A stretch of 64,000 nucleotides of DNA from SLRI01 sp942491185 (lineage in GTDB: Bacteria; Pseudomonadota; Alphaproteobacteria; Geminicoccales; Geminicoccaceae): assembly GCA_942491185.1 (NCBI GenBank), contig CALOAB010000027.1, positions 62,001 through 126,000 of the forward strand, in the 5' to 3' direction. Position 1 is the first letter of the stretch. The number at the start of each line of letters is the position of its first letter. Below the pieces are notes generated by a model. The model ran no database searches and had not been told where the DNA came from. It worked only from the letters and a program-made list of their open reading frames with translations. The translations under genes were made by a program, and so were the position numbers. Below are positions 26,712-38,607 of this stretch, piece by piece.

Positions 26712-27326
26712 TTGAGTTTGTCATTCGCGGCGATTGTCGTCGCTGTCCTGATGTTCGGTGGCAGTGGGGCGAGCGTGGCCGCCACCTCCGATCCTTCCTT
26801 CGATTGCGCTGCGGCCGATGGCTCGGTCGAGGCGATGATCTGCACCGATCCGCAGCTGGCGGCGCTCGACCGGCAGCTGGACGCTGTCTATCGGGCCTCC
26901 GTGGCGGCAATCGAGGCGCTGGATGCGCCGGGCGACTCGCTGGCCGAGCTTCGCACCTTTCAGCGGGGCTGGATCAAGGGCCGCAACGATTGCTGGAAGG
27001 CGGATGACCAGCAGGCCTGCGTGGCGGCCGCGTACGAGCAGCGGATCGCGACCTTGCAGACCGAGTGGAGCCTGGTGCCGCATCGCGACCCCGTTTTCTA
27101 CACTTGCAACGACAACCCGGCCGACGAGATCGTGGCGACGTTCTTCGATGCGGCCTTGCCGTCCGTGCGGCTCGAGCGTGGCGACACGACGGTGGTGGGG
27201 CTGCAGCGGCCGGCGGCGTCCGGTGCGCGCTACGAGGCGCCGTTCGGCCTCAGCTTCTGGATCAAGGGCCAAGACGCCCAGGTCGAGTGGCCGGAAGGCA
27301 CCAGCTTCAACTGCCGGGTGCGATGA
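26712..27326 (+). CDS. LprI/MliC two-domain putative lysozyme inhibitor
   Basis: A 204-aa exported protein. A signal peptide (residues 1-24) leads to an LprI-like (DUF1311) domain, SFDCAAADGSVEAMICTDPQLAALDRQL and the GWIKGRNDCW segment with four cysteines. The C-terminal part, from about residue 130 (VFYTCNDNPADEIVATFF ... SGARYEAPFGLSFWIKGQDAQVEW ... NCRVR), resembles the MliC lysozyme-inhibitor domain. In other bacteria each domain inhibits C-type lysozyme. The TTG at 26712 is well placed after AGGAGAAGG. It overlaps the next gene by 4 bp (ATGA). Confidence 0.85.
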   Translation: MSLSFAAIVVAVLMFGGSGASVAATSDPSFDCAAADGSVEAMICTDPQLAALDRQLDAVYRASVAAIEALDAPGDSLAELRTFQRGWIKGRNDCWKADDQQACVAAAYEQRIATLQTEWSLVPHRDPVFYTCNDNPADEIVATFFDAALPSVRLERGDTTVVGLQRPAASGARYEAPFGLSFWIKGQDAQVEWPEGTSFNCRVR

Positions 27327-27610
27327 TGCTGCGCCGTGGCTGCCAGATCGCCGTGAGAGTTTATCAGGCGCTTTGCGCCATATCGCTGCTCTTCATTGCC
27401 TTGAGCACGACGGGTGCGCTTGGCATCGAGTCCGACCCGCTGGCGGCGGTCTTCGCCGTCATCCTGGCGCTGCCCTGGAGTCTGTTCCTGGATCAGTTGG
27501 GGGGTGATGGCGGGAACGTCGCTCTCAACCTCGCCCTTCTAGCGGTTGGGATGATGGTCAACGCTGTGCTGCTCCTGGCGCTTTGCCGGCTTGCCGGGCG
27601 GGAGGACTGA
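27323..27610 (+). CDS. Small inner-membrane protein of unknown function
   Basis: A 95-aa hydrophobic protein with three predicted helices (VYQALCAISLLFIALSTTGA, PLAAVFAVILALPWSLFL, NVALNLALLAVGMMVNAVLL). The start ATG overlaps the stop of the LprI/MliC gene as ATGA, so it is translationally coupled to it and may act in the same envelope context. I do not recognise a named family. Confidence 0.65.
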   Translation: MMLRRGCQIAVRVYQALCAISLLFIALSTTGALGIESDPLAAVFAVILALPWSLFLDQLGGDGGNVALNLALLAVGMMVNAVLLLALCRLAGRED

Positions 27611-27656
27611 GCGGGCGGTTTCGCTGACGTCGATGACGACCGCGGCACCGAGGCTC

Positions 27657-28154
27657 TCAGCCGGGTACCTCGCGATACCTGCGCAACGCGGCTTCCAACT
27701 CGGCGGCGACGTCGGTGCGTTCCTGCTGGTTCAAGAAGCGGCCGATGGTCAGACTGCGGCCGTGCGCGGTGAGGCGCAGCGCGGTTTCGCCCGGACGGGT
27801 CACGTCGAGGCGCACACGGACCCAGTAGGGCTCGAAGCGCCAGGTGCGCAGCGTGCGCTTGCCGGCGGTGGTGGTGACGTGCAGGCCGTCCTCGTCGAGG
27901 CGGATATGCTCGGCATAGGTCGCGACCCGTCGCGCCAGGATCAAGCAGACCGCGAGCAGCAGCAGCTCGACGCCCATGAAGCCGACCACGGGCCAGGCGC
28001 CGGCGAGCAGAAAGCCGATGCTCACGCCGATCGCCACGCCGAACACGGCAGCCAGAAGGATGACGAGGCTCCTGGCGGGAGGCGGCTGGTTGGGATAGAG
28101 CACGGCCTCGAAGGTCGAGGGCCGGCTCGGCTGGGTGGTCCGGGGCGCGGTCAC
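27657..28154 (-). CDS. DUF2244 membrane protein
   Basis: About 165 aa. The N-terminal FEAVLYPNQPPPARSL is the DUF2244 marker, followed by two membrane helices (LVILLAAVFGVAIGVSIGF and WPVVGFMGVELLLLAVCLIL) and a C-terminal soluble part. Proteins of this family are common in alphaproteobacteria and of unknown function. GTG at 28154 gives the family length; longer in-frame starts exist up to 28310, overlapping the divergent nth gene. The stop is 46 bp from the convergent membrane gene. Confidence 0.78.
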   Translation of the reverse strand: MTAPRTTQPSRPSTFEAVLYPNQPPPARSLVILLAAVFGVAIGVSIGFLLAGAWPVVGFMGVELLLLAVCLILARRVATYAEHIRLDEDGLHVTTTAGKRTLRTWRFEPYWVRVRLDVTRPGETALRLTAHGRSLTIGRFLNQQERTDVAAELEAALRRYREVPG

Positions 28155-28249
28155 CGTCCTGGCTGGTCCATGGCTGTTGCCTCCATTCGCCGGCTGCCGC
28201 CAGCGACGCGGCAGGCGGGCGAGCGGTTGCTGCATTGGTGGAAGATAAT

Positions 28250-29008
28250 ATGCGTCAGAGGTCACCTCGCGCCAAGGTGGTGGCGAGCAATGGGGCAGGC
28301 GAGGCGGCAAAGCCGTCGCGTCGCAAATCCAAGACGCCGCCCCGCTCGAAACTGAAGGTGGTCGAGATCCAGGCCCTGTTCGAGCAGCTCGCGGCCGATC
28401 GACCGGCGCCGGCGACCGAGCTGGTCTATTCCAACCCGTTCACGCTCACTGTCGCCGTGCTGCTCTCCGCGCAGGCTACCGATGTAGGTGTCAACAAGGC
28501 GACCGCCGGCCTCTTTGCCATGGCCGATACGCCAGACGCGATGTTGGCGCTCGGCGAGGAGCGGGTCAGGGACGCGATCAAGACGATCGGGCTCTTTCGC
28601 AACAAGGCCAAGAACGTGGTGGAGCTGTCGCGCCTGCTGATCGAGCGCCATGGCGGAGCGGTGCCGCAGGAGCGCGACGCGCTCGAAGCCTTGCCGGGGG
28701 TTGGGCGCAAGACGGCGAACGTGGTGTTGAACGAGGCTTTCGGCGTGCCGACCATCGCGGTCGACACGCACATCTTTCGGGTCGCCAACCGGACGGGCCT
28801 GGCGCCCGGCAAGGACCCGCTCGCGGTCGAGCTGCTGCTCGAGCGGGTGGTGCCGAAGGCCTATCTCAAAGGCGCGCATCACTGGCTGATTTTGCACGGT
28901 CGCTATGTCTGCAAGGCGAGGAAACCCGAGTGCTGGCGCTGTGCCATCGCCGAACTCTGCCGCTTCGCGCCCAAGACGCCGGCGCCCTTGGCAGGAGCGG
29001 CCCGATGA
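28250..29008 (+). CDS. nth: Endonuclease III
   Basis: A 252-aa DNA glycosylase/AP lyase of base-excision repair that removes oxidised pyrimidines. The helix-hairpin-helix LPGVGRKTANVVL (about residues 148-160) contains the catalytic Lys, AVDTHIFRV the catalytic Asp (about 172), and the 4Fe-4S cluster ligands are C-x6-C-x2-C-x5-C (221, 228, 231, 237). A lysine-rich 40-residue N-terminal extension precedes the core. ATG at 28250 follows GGTGGAAG. The stop overlaps the next gene as ATGA. Confidence 0.95.
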   Translation: MRQRSPRAKVVASNGAGEAAKPSRRKSKTPPRSKLKVVEIQALFEQLAADRPAPATELVYSNPFTLTVAVLLSAQATDVGVNKATAGLFAMADTPDAMLALGEERVRDAIKTIGLFRNKAKNVVELSRLLIERHGGAVPQERDALEALPGVGRKTANVVLNEAFGVPTIAVDTHIFRVANRTGLAPGKDPLAVELLLERVVPKAYLKGAHHWLILHGRYVCKARKPECWRCAIAELCRFAPKTPAPLAGAAR

Positions 29009-29451
29009 GGTGGCTGGTGCCGCCCGTCCTGGCGCTGATTTTGGCTCTGGCGATGGCGGCAGCTTCGCGGCTGCTGCCGTGGCCCGCCATGTTGCCCGAG
29101 CTCTGGAGCATTGTCCTCGGCTGGCTGCTGATCGGCCTCGGCCTCGGCTTGATGGTCGCTGCGGCCTGGTTGTTCCGCCGCCGGCGCACCAACATCCATC
29201 CCTTCGGGAAGCCCGACGTGCTGATCACCGAGGGTGTCTTTCGCTTCTCACGCAACCCCATCTATCTGGGCCTCACGCTGATCCTCATAGGCATCGCCGT
29301 CCAGCTGAACGCGCTTGCGACATTGCCTATGGTGATCGTCTTCTTTCTGGTCGCCGATCGCTGGTACATCCCGATCGAGGAGCGGTTGGCGGAGAGCGCC
29401 TTCGGCGAAGCCTACGATGCCTATCGGCGGCTTGTGCGACGCTGGCTCTAG
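29005..29451 (+). CDS. Isoprenylcysteine carboxyl methyltransferase-like membrane protein
   Basis: A 148-aa membrane protein with three to four helices. RTNIHPFGKPDVLITEGVFRFSRNPIYLGLTLILIG and the C-terminal EERLAESAFGEAYDAYRRLVRRWL match the PEMT/ICMT-like family that methylates lipids or protein C-termini using SAM. The start overlaps the nth stop (ATGA), so expression is coupled. In bacteria the substrate is generally unknown. Confidence 0.85.
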   Translation: MRWLVPPVLALILALAMAAASRLLPWPAMLPELWSIVLGWLLIGLGLGLMVAAAWLFRRRRTNIHPFGKPDVLITEGVFRFSRNPIYLGLTLILIGIAVQLNALATLPMVIVFFLVADRWYIPIEERLAESAFGEAYDAYRRLVRRWL

Positions 29452-30065
29452 CCTCCACCCGCAAAAGCGAGCGCGCCCATCAGCAGGGCAACGGCCGCGA
29501 TCCACGCGGCAGCGACCCGCAGGCCGACCTCGACCCAGTGTTGGGTGAAGCGCTCGCGCACCCAGCCAACGGCACCGCTCACGTAGAAGAGCGTCAGGTT
29601 GGCGCCGACGAAGCTGCCGGCGATCGTGATGATCGTGGCGGCTCGAGGGCCGGGATCGGGGGTGGACAGGAGCCCGATCAGCAGGCCGCCGGCGCTGGCC
29701 AGGATGACGTGGGCGAGGACGTGCCCCTTGGGATAGAGCGCTGAGAGCGTTGCCGCGATGACGGCCACGAGCAGCAGGTAGACCTCCTCGCCGTCTAGCC
29801 TGATCTCGAGCTGGCCCAGAACGATGCCGACGAGCGCCGCGATGGCAAAGCCTGCCCACGACCGCGCGAAGGCATCCCGCCACCGCCAGCCCAGCATCAC
29901 GCCTATGGCGAGCAGGGCCAGCAGCTGCCCCGGTGTGGAGAGCGGGTGCAGGATGCCGAGATAGAACCCTTCGGCACCCGGAAACGGGCTGTGGGCGTGT
30001 GCTGCCTGCGGCAGCAAGGCGGCAGCGAGGCCGAGCCCGGCCGCCGCCAGTCGCTTCAACGACAT
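29448..30065 (-). CDS. HupE/UreJ-like membrane protein (second of pair)
   Basis: A 205-aa membrane protein with a signal-like N-terminus (ending AAHAHS) and six hydrophobic helices. The FYLGILHPLSTPGQLLALLAIG segment resembles HupE/UreJ proteins, some of which transport nickel or cobalt, but the motif is degenerate relative to its neighbour. The two genes are separated by 16 bp on the same strand. The stop overlaps the convergent gene's stop by 4 bp. Confidence 0.75.
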   Translation of the reverse strand: MSLKRLAAAGLGLAAALLPQAAHAHSPFPGAEGFYLGILHPLSTPGQLLALLAIGVMLGWRWRDAFARSWAGFAIAALVGIVLGQLEIRLDGEEVYLLLVAVIAATLSALYPKGHVLAHVILASAGGLLIGLLSTPDPGPRAATIITIAGSFVGANLTLFYVSGAVGWVRERFTQHWVEVGLRVAAAWIAAVALLMGALAFAGGG

Positions 30066-30081
30066 CGAAGAGGCCAGTCGC

Positions 30082-30696
30082 TCAGGCCACGCCGAAGAGG
30101 AAGGCGAGACCGACGAGGCAGATCACGCCACCCCCGGCGCGCACCGCATAGACGCCGGCCGGCCAGCGGGCGAGCAGGCCGAAGGCGATGCCGACGAGGT
30201 GCAGGCAGCCGGTCGCGATGACGAAGCCGACGCCATAGGCGAACGGGTTGGCGGCAGCTGGCAGCTCGACCCCGTGAGCATAGCCGTGAAAGATGGCGAA
30301 GACGCCGACGATCACGGCGGCGAGCCAGAGCGGCAGGCGTGCCGCCATGAGGACCAGCAGGCCGAGCACCACGGCGGAGGTGGCGATGCCGGTCTCGACG
30401 GCAGGGATGGGGACGCCCAGCACGCCGAGCACGGCACCGAACGCCATGACCAGGGGAAAGACGATGGGCAGCACCCATATCGCCGGAGCCCCGAGAAAGG
30501 CACCCCAGAGGCCGACGGCGACCATTGCCACGATATGATCCGCGCCGAGGATCGGATGGGCCAGGCCGCTGATGAAGCCGCCGGCTACACCTTCGCCAGT
30601 GTGGGCCAGCGCCAAGCTGGGCAACAGGGCGCTGGCGCCGACGAGTATTGCCAGAGCAATGGCGTTGAATGCTCGAACCATGAGAAGGCGCTCCAT
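30082..30696 (-). CDS. hupE: HupE/UreJ family metal permease (first of pair)
   Basis: A 204-aa membrane protein. After the signal-like start comes HTGEGVAGGFISGLAHPILG and ADHIVAMVAVGLWGAFLG, the HupE/UreJ HPxxGxDHxxxM signature, and later GVFAIFHGYAHGVELP. Both contain the His/Asp residues thought to bind nickel or cobalt. There is no hydrogenase or urease cluster here, but cobalamin genes lie 15 kb away, so cobalt is as plausible as nickel; that is inference. ATG at 30696 follows GGGGGA. Confidence 0.87.
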   Translation of the reverse strand: MERLLMVRAFNAIALAILVGASALLPSLALAHTGEGVAGGFISGLAHPILGADHIVAMVAVGLWGAFLGAPAIWVLPIVFPLVMAFGAVLGVLGVPIPAVETGIATSAVVLGLLVLMAARLPLWLAAVIVGVFAIFHGYAHGVELPAAANPFAYGVGFVIATGCLHLVGIAFGLLARWPAGVYAVRAGGGVICLVGLAFLFGVA

Positions 30697-30843
30697 GATT
30701 TTTCCGTCCCCCGCCTCTGCCTTACAAAGGAAGGGGCGAAGCGCCAAGCCGCTCATTGGCATCGCCAACGACATCGAGCCAATCGGACGCAGGCGGCACT
30801 ATGCAGGTACGTCGCCGGTGCTGCGCGAGCCGGAAACGCGCTT

Positions 30844-32334
30844 TCAGAGCGGGTCGTAGCCGCCGATCGGGCCTTCCTCGGTAAGCAGGCAGCCGGTGAG
30901 GCGGCGGTCGGCCTTGGCCATACGGTGACTGAGGAGGGCCTTTGCTTCGGCGGCGTGGGCTGCCGGGTCATCGATGGGTGTGGCGTTGCCGGCCGCGTCG
31001 ATCGCCCAGAGCAGCGGCGGCAGGCCAGTGAAGTGGGCGTAGAGCCGGTCGCGTGAGCGGCGGACGGCGATGCCGCATTGGTCGTCCTCGAGGCCGAGCG
31101 CGCTTTGGTGCCAACCATGCTCCAGGTCGCGGAAATCGTGCTCGTAGACGGCAGCGTCGCGCCAGCCGGGCGGAGTGTCGCCGACCAGGAAGGGGGTGAG
31201 CGGGTGGCCGTCGCATTGGCGTGGGATGTCGATGCCGAGGCTCTCCAGGATGGTCGGCACGATATCGACATGCTCGGTGAAGCTCTCGACGACGTGGCCG
31301 GGCTTTTGCCGCTTCGGATGGCGGATCATGAGTGGGACGTGGAAGGCTTCGGGGCGGAAGCCCTGCTTGCCGAGCTGCCAGCCGTCGCCCAGCATCTCGC
31401 CGTGATCGGCGGTGATGACGACGAGCGTTCGGTCCAGCTCTCCGGACGCGGCCAATGCACTGAGGACCCGGCCGAGCTGCCGGTCGACCTCGCTCACCAG
31501 GCCCAGATAGAGGCCGCGGATCTCGGCCACCACCGCGTCGGTGAGCGCCGCCGGGCGGCCGAGCTGGCGGGCCATCCAGCCGCTGAACGGCTTGTCGAGG
31601 AGTGCTTTCAGATAGGGGTGTCGGGCAGCTTCTGCCTCGATGCTCGCCGCGCGACGCGGCTTGGGCAGGGCGGCGCGGTCAAACATCGCGTGGTAGGGGG
31701 CCGCCGCCACCCAGGGCGGGTGCGGCTTGATGTAGGAGAGATGGGCGAACCAGGGATCAGGTGCTGGCGGTGCCTGGAGGAAGTCGAGGAAACGGTCGGT
31801 GAGGAACGCGGTCTCGCTGTCCTCGGCGGCGTAGAGGGCGGGCTCGCCCAGGGCGCCGGCATAGACCTCGTCCACGGTGAGCCGGCCGTAGCCGCGAGCG
31901 GCCAGATGGTCGAGCCAGGGGGCGCCGTTCTCCAGCAGCATGCAGCCGGTGTCGAAGCCCGGGGCGATGCCCTCGTAGGTACGTAGCCGCGGGTCGTCGG
32001 CGGGGACGCTGCGCGGGTCGATGCTGGTGTCGGTGTAGCCGAAGAGCAGCGGCCGGTAGCCGTGCCGCCGGACCAGCTGGGCGATGGTCTTGTGGCGGGC
32101 GTCCAGCGGGGTGCCGTTGGCGATCGAGCGGTTGTTGAAGCTGTAGGTGCCGGTGAGCAATGCTGCCCGCGACGGCCCGCAGGGTGTCGCCTGGGTATAG
32201 TGCTGGCGGAACAGCACGGCATCGCGGGCAAAGCTGTCGAGCGCCGGGGTGCGTGCCGGCAAAGCGCCCTCGCCAGCGAGCACGCCCAGGCAATCTGCCC
32301 GCCATTGATCGGCGGTAATCAGCAGCACGTTCAA
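30844..32334 (-). CDS. Alkaline phosphatase superfamily hydrolase, phosphonate monoesterase/sulfatase type
   Basis: A 496-aa metal-dependent hydrolase. The formylglycine motif is ATPCGPSRAALLTGT (Cys 52 with this start), converted to formylglycine by a modifying enzyme. N-terminal NVLLITADQWRADCLG holds the metal Asp residues, and VITADHGEMLGDGW supplies the second metal site. The block SFNNRSIANGTPLDARH with GYTDTSIDPR resembles phosphonate monoester hydrolases such as PMH of Rhizobium rather than classical choline sulfatase. TTG at 32334 is chosen because GGAG lies 7 bp upstream and the homology begins there; the frame continues to ATG 32373. Divergent from the sugar ABC operon. Confidence 0.85.
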   Translation of the reverse strand: MNVLLITADQWRADCLGVLAGEGALPARTPALDSFARDAVLFRQHYTQATPCGPSRAALLTGTYSFNNRSIANGTPLDARHKTIAQLVRRHGYRPLLFGYTDTSIDPRSVPADDPRLRTYEGIAPGFDTGCMLLENGAPWLDHLAARGYGRLTVDEVYAGALGEPALYAAEDSETAFLTDRFLDFLQAPPAPDPWFAHLSYIKPHPPWVAAAPYHAMFDRAALPKPRRAASIEAEAARHPYLKALLDKPFSGWMARQLGRPAALTDAVVAEIRGLYLGLVSEVDRQLGRVLSALAASGELDRTLVVITADHGEMLGDGWQLGKQGFRPEAFHVPLMIRHPKRQKPGHVVESFTEHVDIVPTILESLGIDIPRQCDGHPLTPFLVGDTPPGWRDAAVYEHDFRDLEHGWHQSALGLEDDQCGIAVRRSRDRLYAHFTGLPPLLWAIDAAGNATPIDDPAAHAAEAKALLSHRMAKADRRLTGCLLTEEGPIGGYDPL

Positions 32335-32530
32335 TTGTCTGCTCCATAGACAAGTGTTCGGCGATGACTTCATCGATAGCGCGCGAATCGCGCTGCGGCG
32401 AGGCTTGTTCTTCGCGCGTCGGGCGACGGGTTGGTCGTGTCTCCGGTGGTGGCCATTGACGGGTAGATTTCTGCCGGCAGTTCGCTACAGTCGGATGAAG
32501 ATATAAACTTTCACCCAGGGAGACACGTCG

Positions 32531-33802
<1,272 letters not shown>

Positions 33803-33827
33803 ACCACCCCAGCCAAGTCGCACGAGC

Positions 33828-33854
33828 GGGCCGGCGGTGCTGTATCGCCGGCCC
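33828..33854 (+). promoter_or_regulatory. Stem-loop between sugar binding-protein and permease genes
   Basis: A perfect 9-bp stem GGGCCGGCG / CGCCGGCCC with a 9-nt loop in the gap after the binding-protein stop. It has the position of the mRNA-stabilising or attenuating hairpins that raise binding-protein levels in ABC operons. No T tract. Confidence 0.6.
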
Positions 33855-33918
33855 GACACTACCGCAAAGGCGCAGCCCGGGCGCGAGGCCGCCATCTGCA
33901 AGAGGCCAAGGGTAGATC

Positions 33919-34898
33919 ATGGTTGCCGCTACGTCCGATTTGCAGCGTGCCACGGCTGGCGCCGCACCGCAGAAGACCCAGCTCACCCGCGAGAAGATCC
34001 GCGCCGCCTGGGTGTTCCTGACGCCGATGATCCTGGTGCTGCTGGCGGTTGCTGCCTGGCCACTGCTGCGGACCATCTGGCTCGGTTTCACCGACGCGCG
34101 GCTGTCGGTGCCGGGCAGCGGCCAGTGGATCGGCTTCGAGAACTACCTCTACTACCTCGACTACGGCGAGGGCGATGGCGAGTGGATCGGGCTGCTGGCC
34201 GATCCGACCTGGTGGCGGGCGGTCTGGAACACGGTCTACTTCACGGTCATCGCCGTCTCGATCGAGACGCTGCTGGGGCTCATCGTAGCCCTCGTGCTCA
34301 ACGCCCAGTTTCCGTTCCGCGGCTTCGTCCGGGCCGCCATCCTGGTGCCCTGGGCCATTCCCACCATCGTCTCGGCGAAGATGTGGGACTGGATGCTCAA
34401 CGACCAGTTCGGCATCTTGAACGACCTCTTCATGACCGTGGGCCTGATCAGCGCGCCCATTGCCTGGACCTCGTCGCCGGACACCGCGATGTGGGCGGTC
34501 ATCATGGTCGACGTCTGGAAGACCACGCCGTTCATGGCGCTCCTGATCCTCGCCGGCATGCAGATGCTGCCGGGCGACATCTACGAGGCTGCCAAGGTCG
34601 ACGGCATCAATCCGATCAAGGTGTTCTTCAAGGTGACGCTGCCCTTGATCAAGCCCGCGATCATGGTCGCCATCATCTTCCGCATGCTGGATAGCCTGCG
34701 CATCTTCGACCTGATCTACGTGCTGACGCCGAACAATGCGCAGACGGTCACCATGTCCGTTTATGCGCGGCAGCATTTGTTCGACTTCGACAACTTCGCC
34801 TATGGCTCCGCTGCGTCGACCCTGCTCTTTTTGATCATCGCCGGCATCACCGTGCTCTACATCATGGTGGGCCGCGTGAACCTGAGCGGAGACAAGTG

Positions 34899-34899
<1 letters not shown>
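33919..34899 (+). CDS. Sugar ABC transporter permease 1 (MalF-like)
   Basis: A 326-aa inner-membrane permease with six helices. The EAA loop is EAAKVDGINPIKVFFKVTLPLIKP (from nt 34588), the ATPase contact. Start ATG at 33919. The stop TGA overlaps the next start (TGATG). It pairs with the MalG-like permease. Confidence 0.93.
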
Positions 34900-35729
<830 letters not shown>

Positions 35730-35810
35730 TCCGCACGTCACGCCGCAAGCCTGCCAAGTCATCTGCAAGCGAAGCCGCCTGCAGGCGAAGCCGAAAAAGA
35801 GAGAACTGCG

Positions 35811-36908
<1,098 letters not shown>

Positions 36909-37024
36909 GCTAGGCGCGGGTTCGCCGGCAGACTCTTGGCGGATGCTGCAACCCGTAACGCTGCTGGGCCTCGATGCCAGTCGTGACGTAAGACCCTCCT
37001 GACGACCAACAAAGCTATATCGAC

Positions 37025-37279
37025 ATGTCGAAGACGATGCTGCTGCGAGTATTTTCTTATCTTTGGGTATTGGTCGTTCTGGGCATCATTCTGGCGTCAC
37101 TTATCGGCAAGTCGGCTACGCTCGGCTCTCCGGCGGAATGGCTGGATTGGATGAGTGAGTTGTTCAGTACGGCCAATATCGTGAACTGGCTCTTGGCCCT
37201 CTCGTTGTCCGTGCCGCCAATCGGCGCGTGGCTGCTGGCGAACTGGCTCGACGAGAAGGCTGAGAGCAAGCGACGCTGA
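37025..37279 (+). CDS. Small membrane protein of unknown function
   Basis: An 84-aa protein with two hydrophobic helices (FSYLWVLVVLGIILASLIG and VNWLLALSLSVPPIGAWLLAN) and a charged tail. Base composition is less GC-rich than its neighbours and no strong ribosome-binding site is visible. It may be an ordinary small orphan or a recent acquisition; family not recognised. Confidence 0.55.
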   Translation: MSKTMLLRVFSYLWVLVVLGIILASLIGKSATLGSPAEWLDWMSELFSTANIVNWLLALSLSVPPIGAWLLANWLDEKAESKRR

Positions 37280-37342
37280 AGGGCAGCTCGGCCGCCGTGC
37301 GACGCAGCGCTCAGTGTGGTCGATGGGCGCTGAGACGGCCTG

Positions 37343-38491
37343 CTAAAGGCTTTTCTTGGCGTCCTTGGCTGCCTTTGTCAGGCTCGAGGCCTTGGGCAGC
37401 TTTGCCTCCAGCAGCCGGTGGATGGTCAGGGTCCTGCTGCCGTTCGGCAGGCTCGGTCCGTTCACGCGACGCATCGTCTTGTGCTTCAAGAGCTTCCTGA
37501 ACGCCTCCACCCGTTGCCAGGGCTCGTCATAGGCGGCGTCGAGCGCCGGGCCCTTGAGCCTGAGCCACATGGCGGCGGCGGCCGCGACATGGGCGGTCGC
37601 GAAGGATGTGCCGGTGCTCTTGGTGAGCTTTCCCGAAGAGCCGCTGAGTGCGCTCAGCGAGCCGCTAGAGCTGCTTGAGCCATCGTCGCCGTCGATCTCG
37701 GGCACGGCGAACGAGCCCGGATCGTCGCCTTCGACCGGCATGGCGGCGGTGCTGCCGTCGGCGGCGAACCGCGAGGCGACCAGCACGTTCTCGGCTGGCG
37801 CCCAGACATCGATCATGTCTCGACCGTTGGCGTAGTCCCACCAGATCCGCCGTTGCCAGGTGAGGCCGCCGCAGCCGATGGTCCGGTTGAACTTGCCGGG
37901 ATAGGTCACGCGATCGATCACCTGGCCGCCGGCGGCGGCGATGATGACGCCCTTCTTGTAGGCGCGATCGACGGCCTTGCCCAAGCCGCCGGTCTGGCTG
38001 GGCGAGAAGAACGGGACGCCGAGGCTGATGCTGATCACCTGGCAGCCGGCGGCGACAGCGCGATCGATGGCCTCGGCCACCGCCTCGCGGTGTCGCTCGC
38101 GGATCAGGACGACGCTGGTGACGCAACGAAACGGCACGACCGGCAGCCCCGGCGCCACGCCGAGCTCACTCTCGTCGTCGGGGTCGATCCGTCGCGCGTT
38201 GCCGCAAATGACGCTGCAGGTGCGGGTGCCGTGGCCGGGATTGCCCTCGTAGTCGAGCGGGTCGGTCGGGTCGTCCCTGCCGGCGACGATGTCCCGGCCG
38301 AGATCGGGGCGCAGCCAGCTTTCGGACGCATCCCAATCGCCGAAGATCGGGTGGCGGGTGTAGCCGGTGTCGAGATGGCCGACGCGGATATCGCCCCAGT
38401 CGATGGCACCGTCAGCGTGCTTGGGCAGATGCTCCCAGGCCTCGCGAGCGCCGACCATACCCAGGTTCCAGTCGCGCCGTGCCGTCGTCAT
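37343..38491 (-). CDS. S8 subtilisin-like serine protease, atypical
   Basis: A 382-aa peptidase. The catalytic triad is Asp 41 (RVGHLDTGYTRHP), His 87 (EGNPGHGTRTC) and Ser 296 (KSTGTSFATAHVAAA). The oxyanion Asn that normally follows AAAG is absent; the sequence reads IIAAAGGQVI with Gly 189 at that place. There is no signal peptide, so it is likely cytoplasmic. A 16-residue Ser-rich insertion (GDDGSSSSSGSLSALSGSSG) precedes the catalytic Ser block. ATG at 38491 has GGGGGGA upstream. Activity may be reduced or regulated; substrates unknown. Confidence 0.87.
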   Translation of the reverse strand: MTTARRDWNLGMVGAREAWEHLPKHADGAIDWGDIRVGHLDTGYTRHPIFGDWDASESWLRPDLGRDIVAGRDDPTDPLDYEGNPGHGTRTCSVICGNARRIDPDDESELGVAPGLPVVPFRCVTSVVLIRERHREAVAEAIDRAVAAGCQVISISLGVPFFSPSQTGGLGKAVDRAYKKGVIIAAAGGQVIDRVTYPGKFNRTIGCGGLTWQRRIWWDYANGRDMIDVWAPAENVLVASRFAADGSTAAMPVEGDDPGSFAVPEIDGDDGSSSSSGSLSALSGSSGKLTKSTGTSFATAHVAAAAAMWLRLKGPALDAAYDEPWQRVEAFRKLLKHKTMRRVNGPSLPNGSRTLTIHRLLEAKLPKASSLTKAAKDAKKSL

Positions 38492-38607
38492 CGCCGTTCC
38501 CCCCAACCATTTCTTTTCAGTTGGGGAAGGCTAGGCTCAAAGTCGCGGGCCGGCAATCAAACGGCGACAGAGGGCTGCCTATGGTCGCCTCTCCTTACAC
38601 ATGCGCC

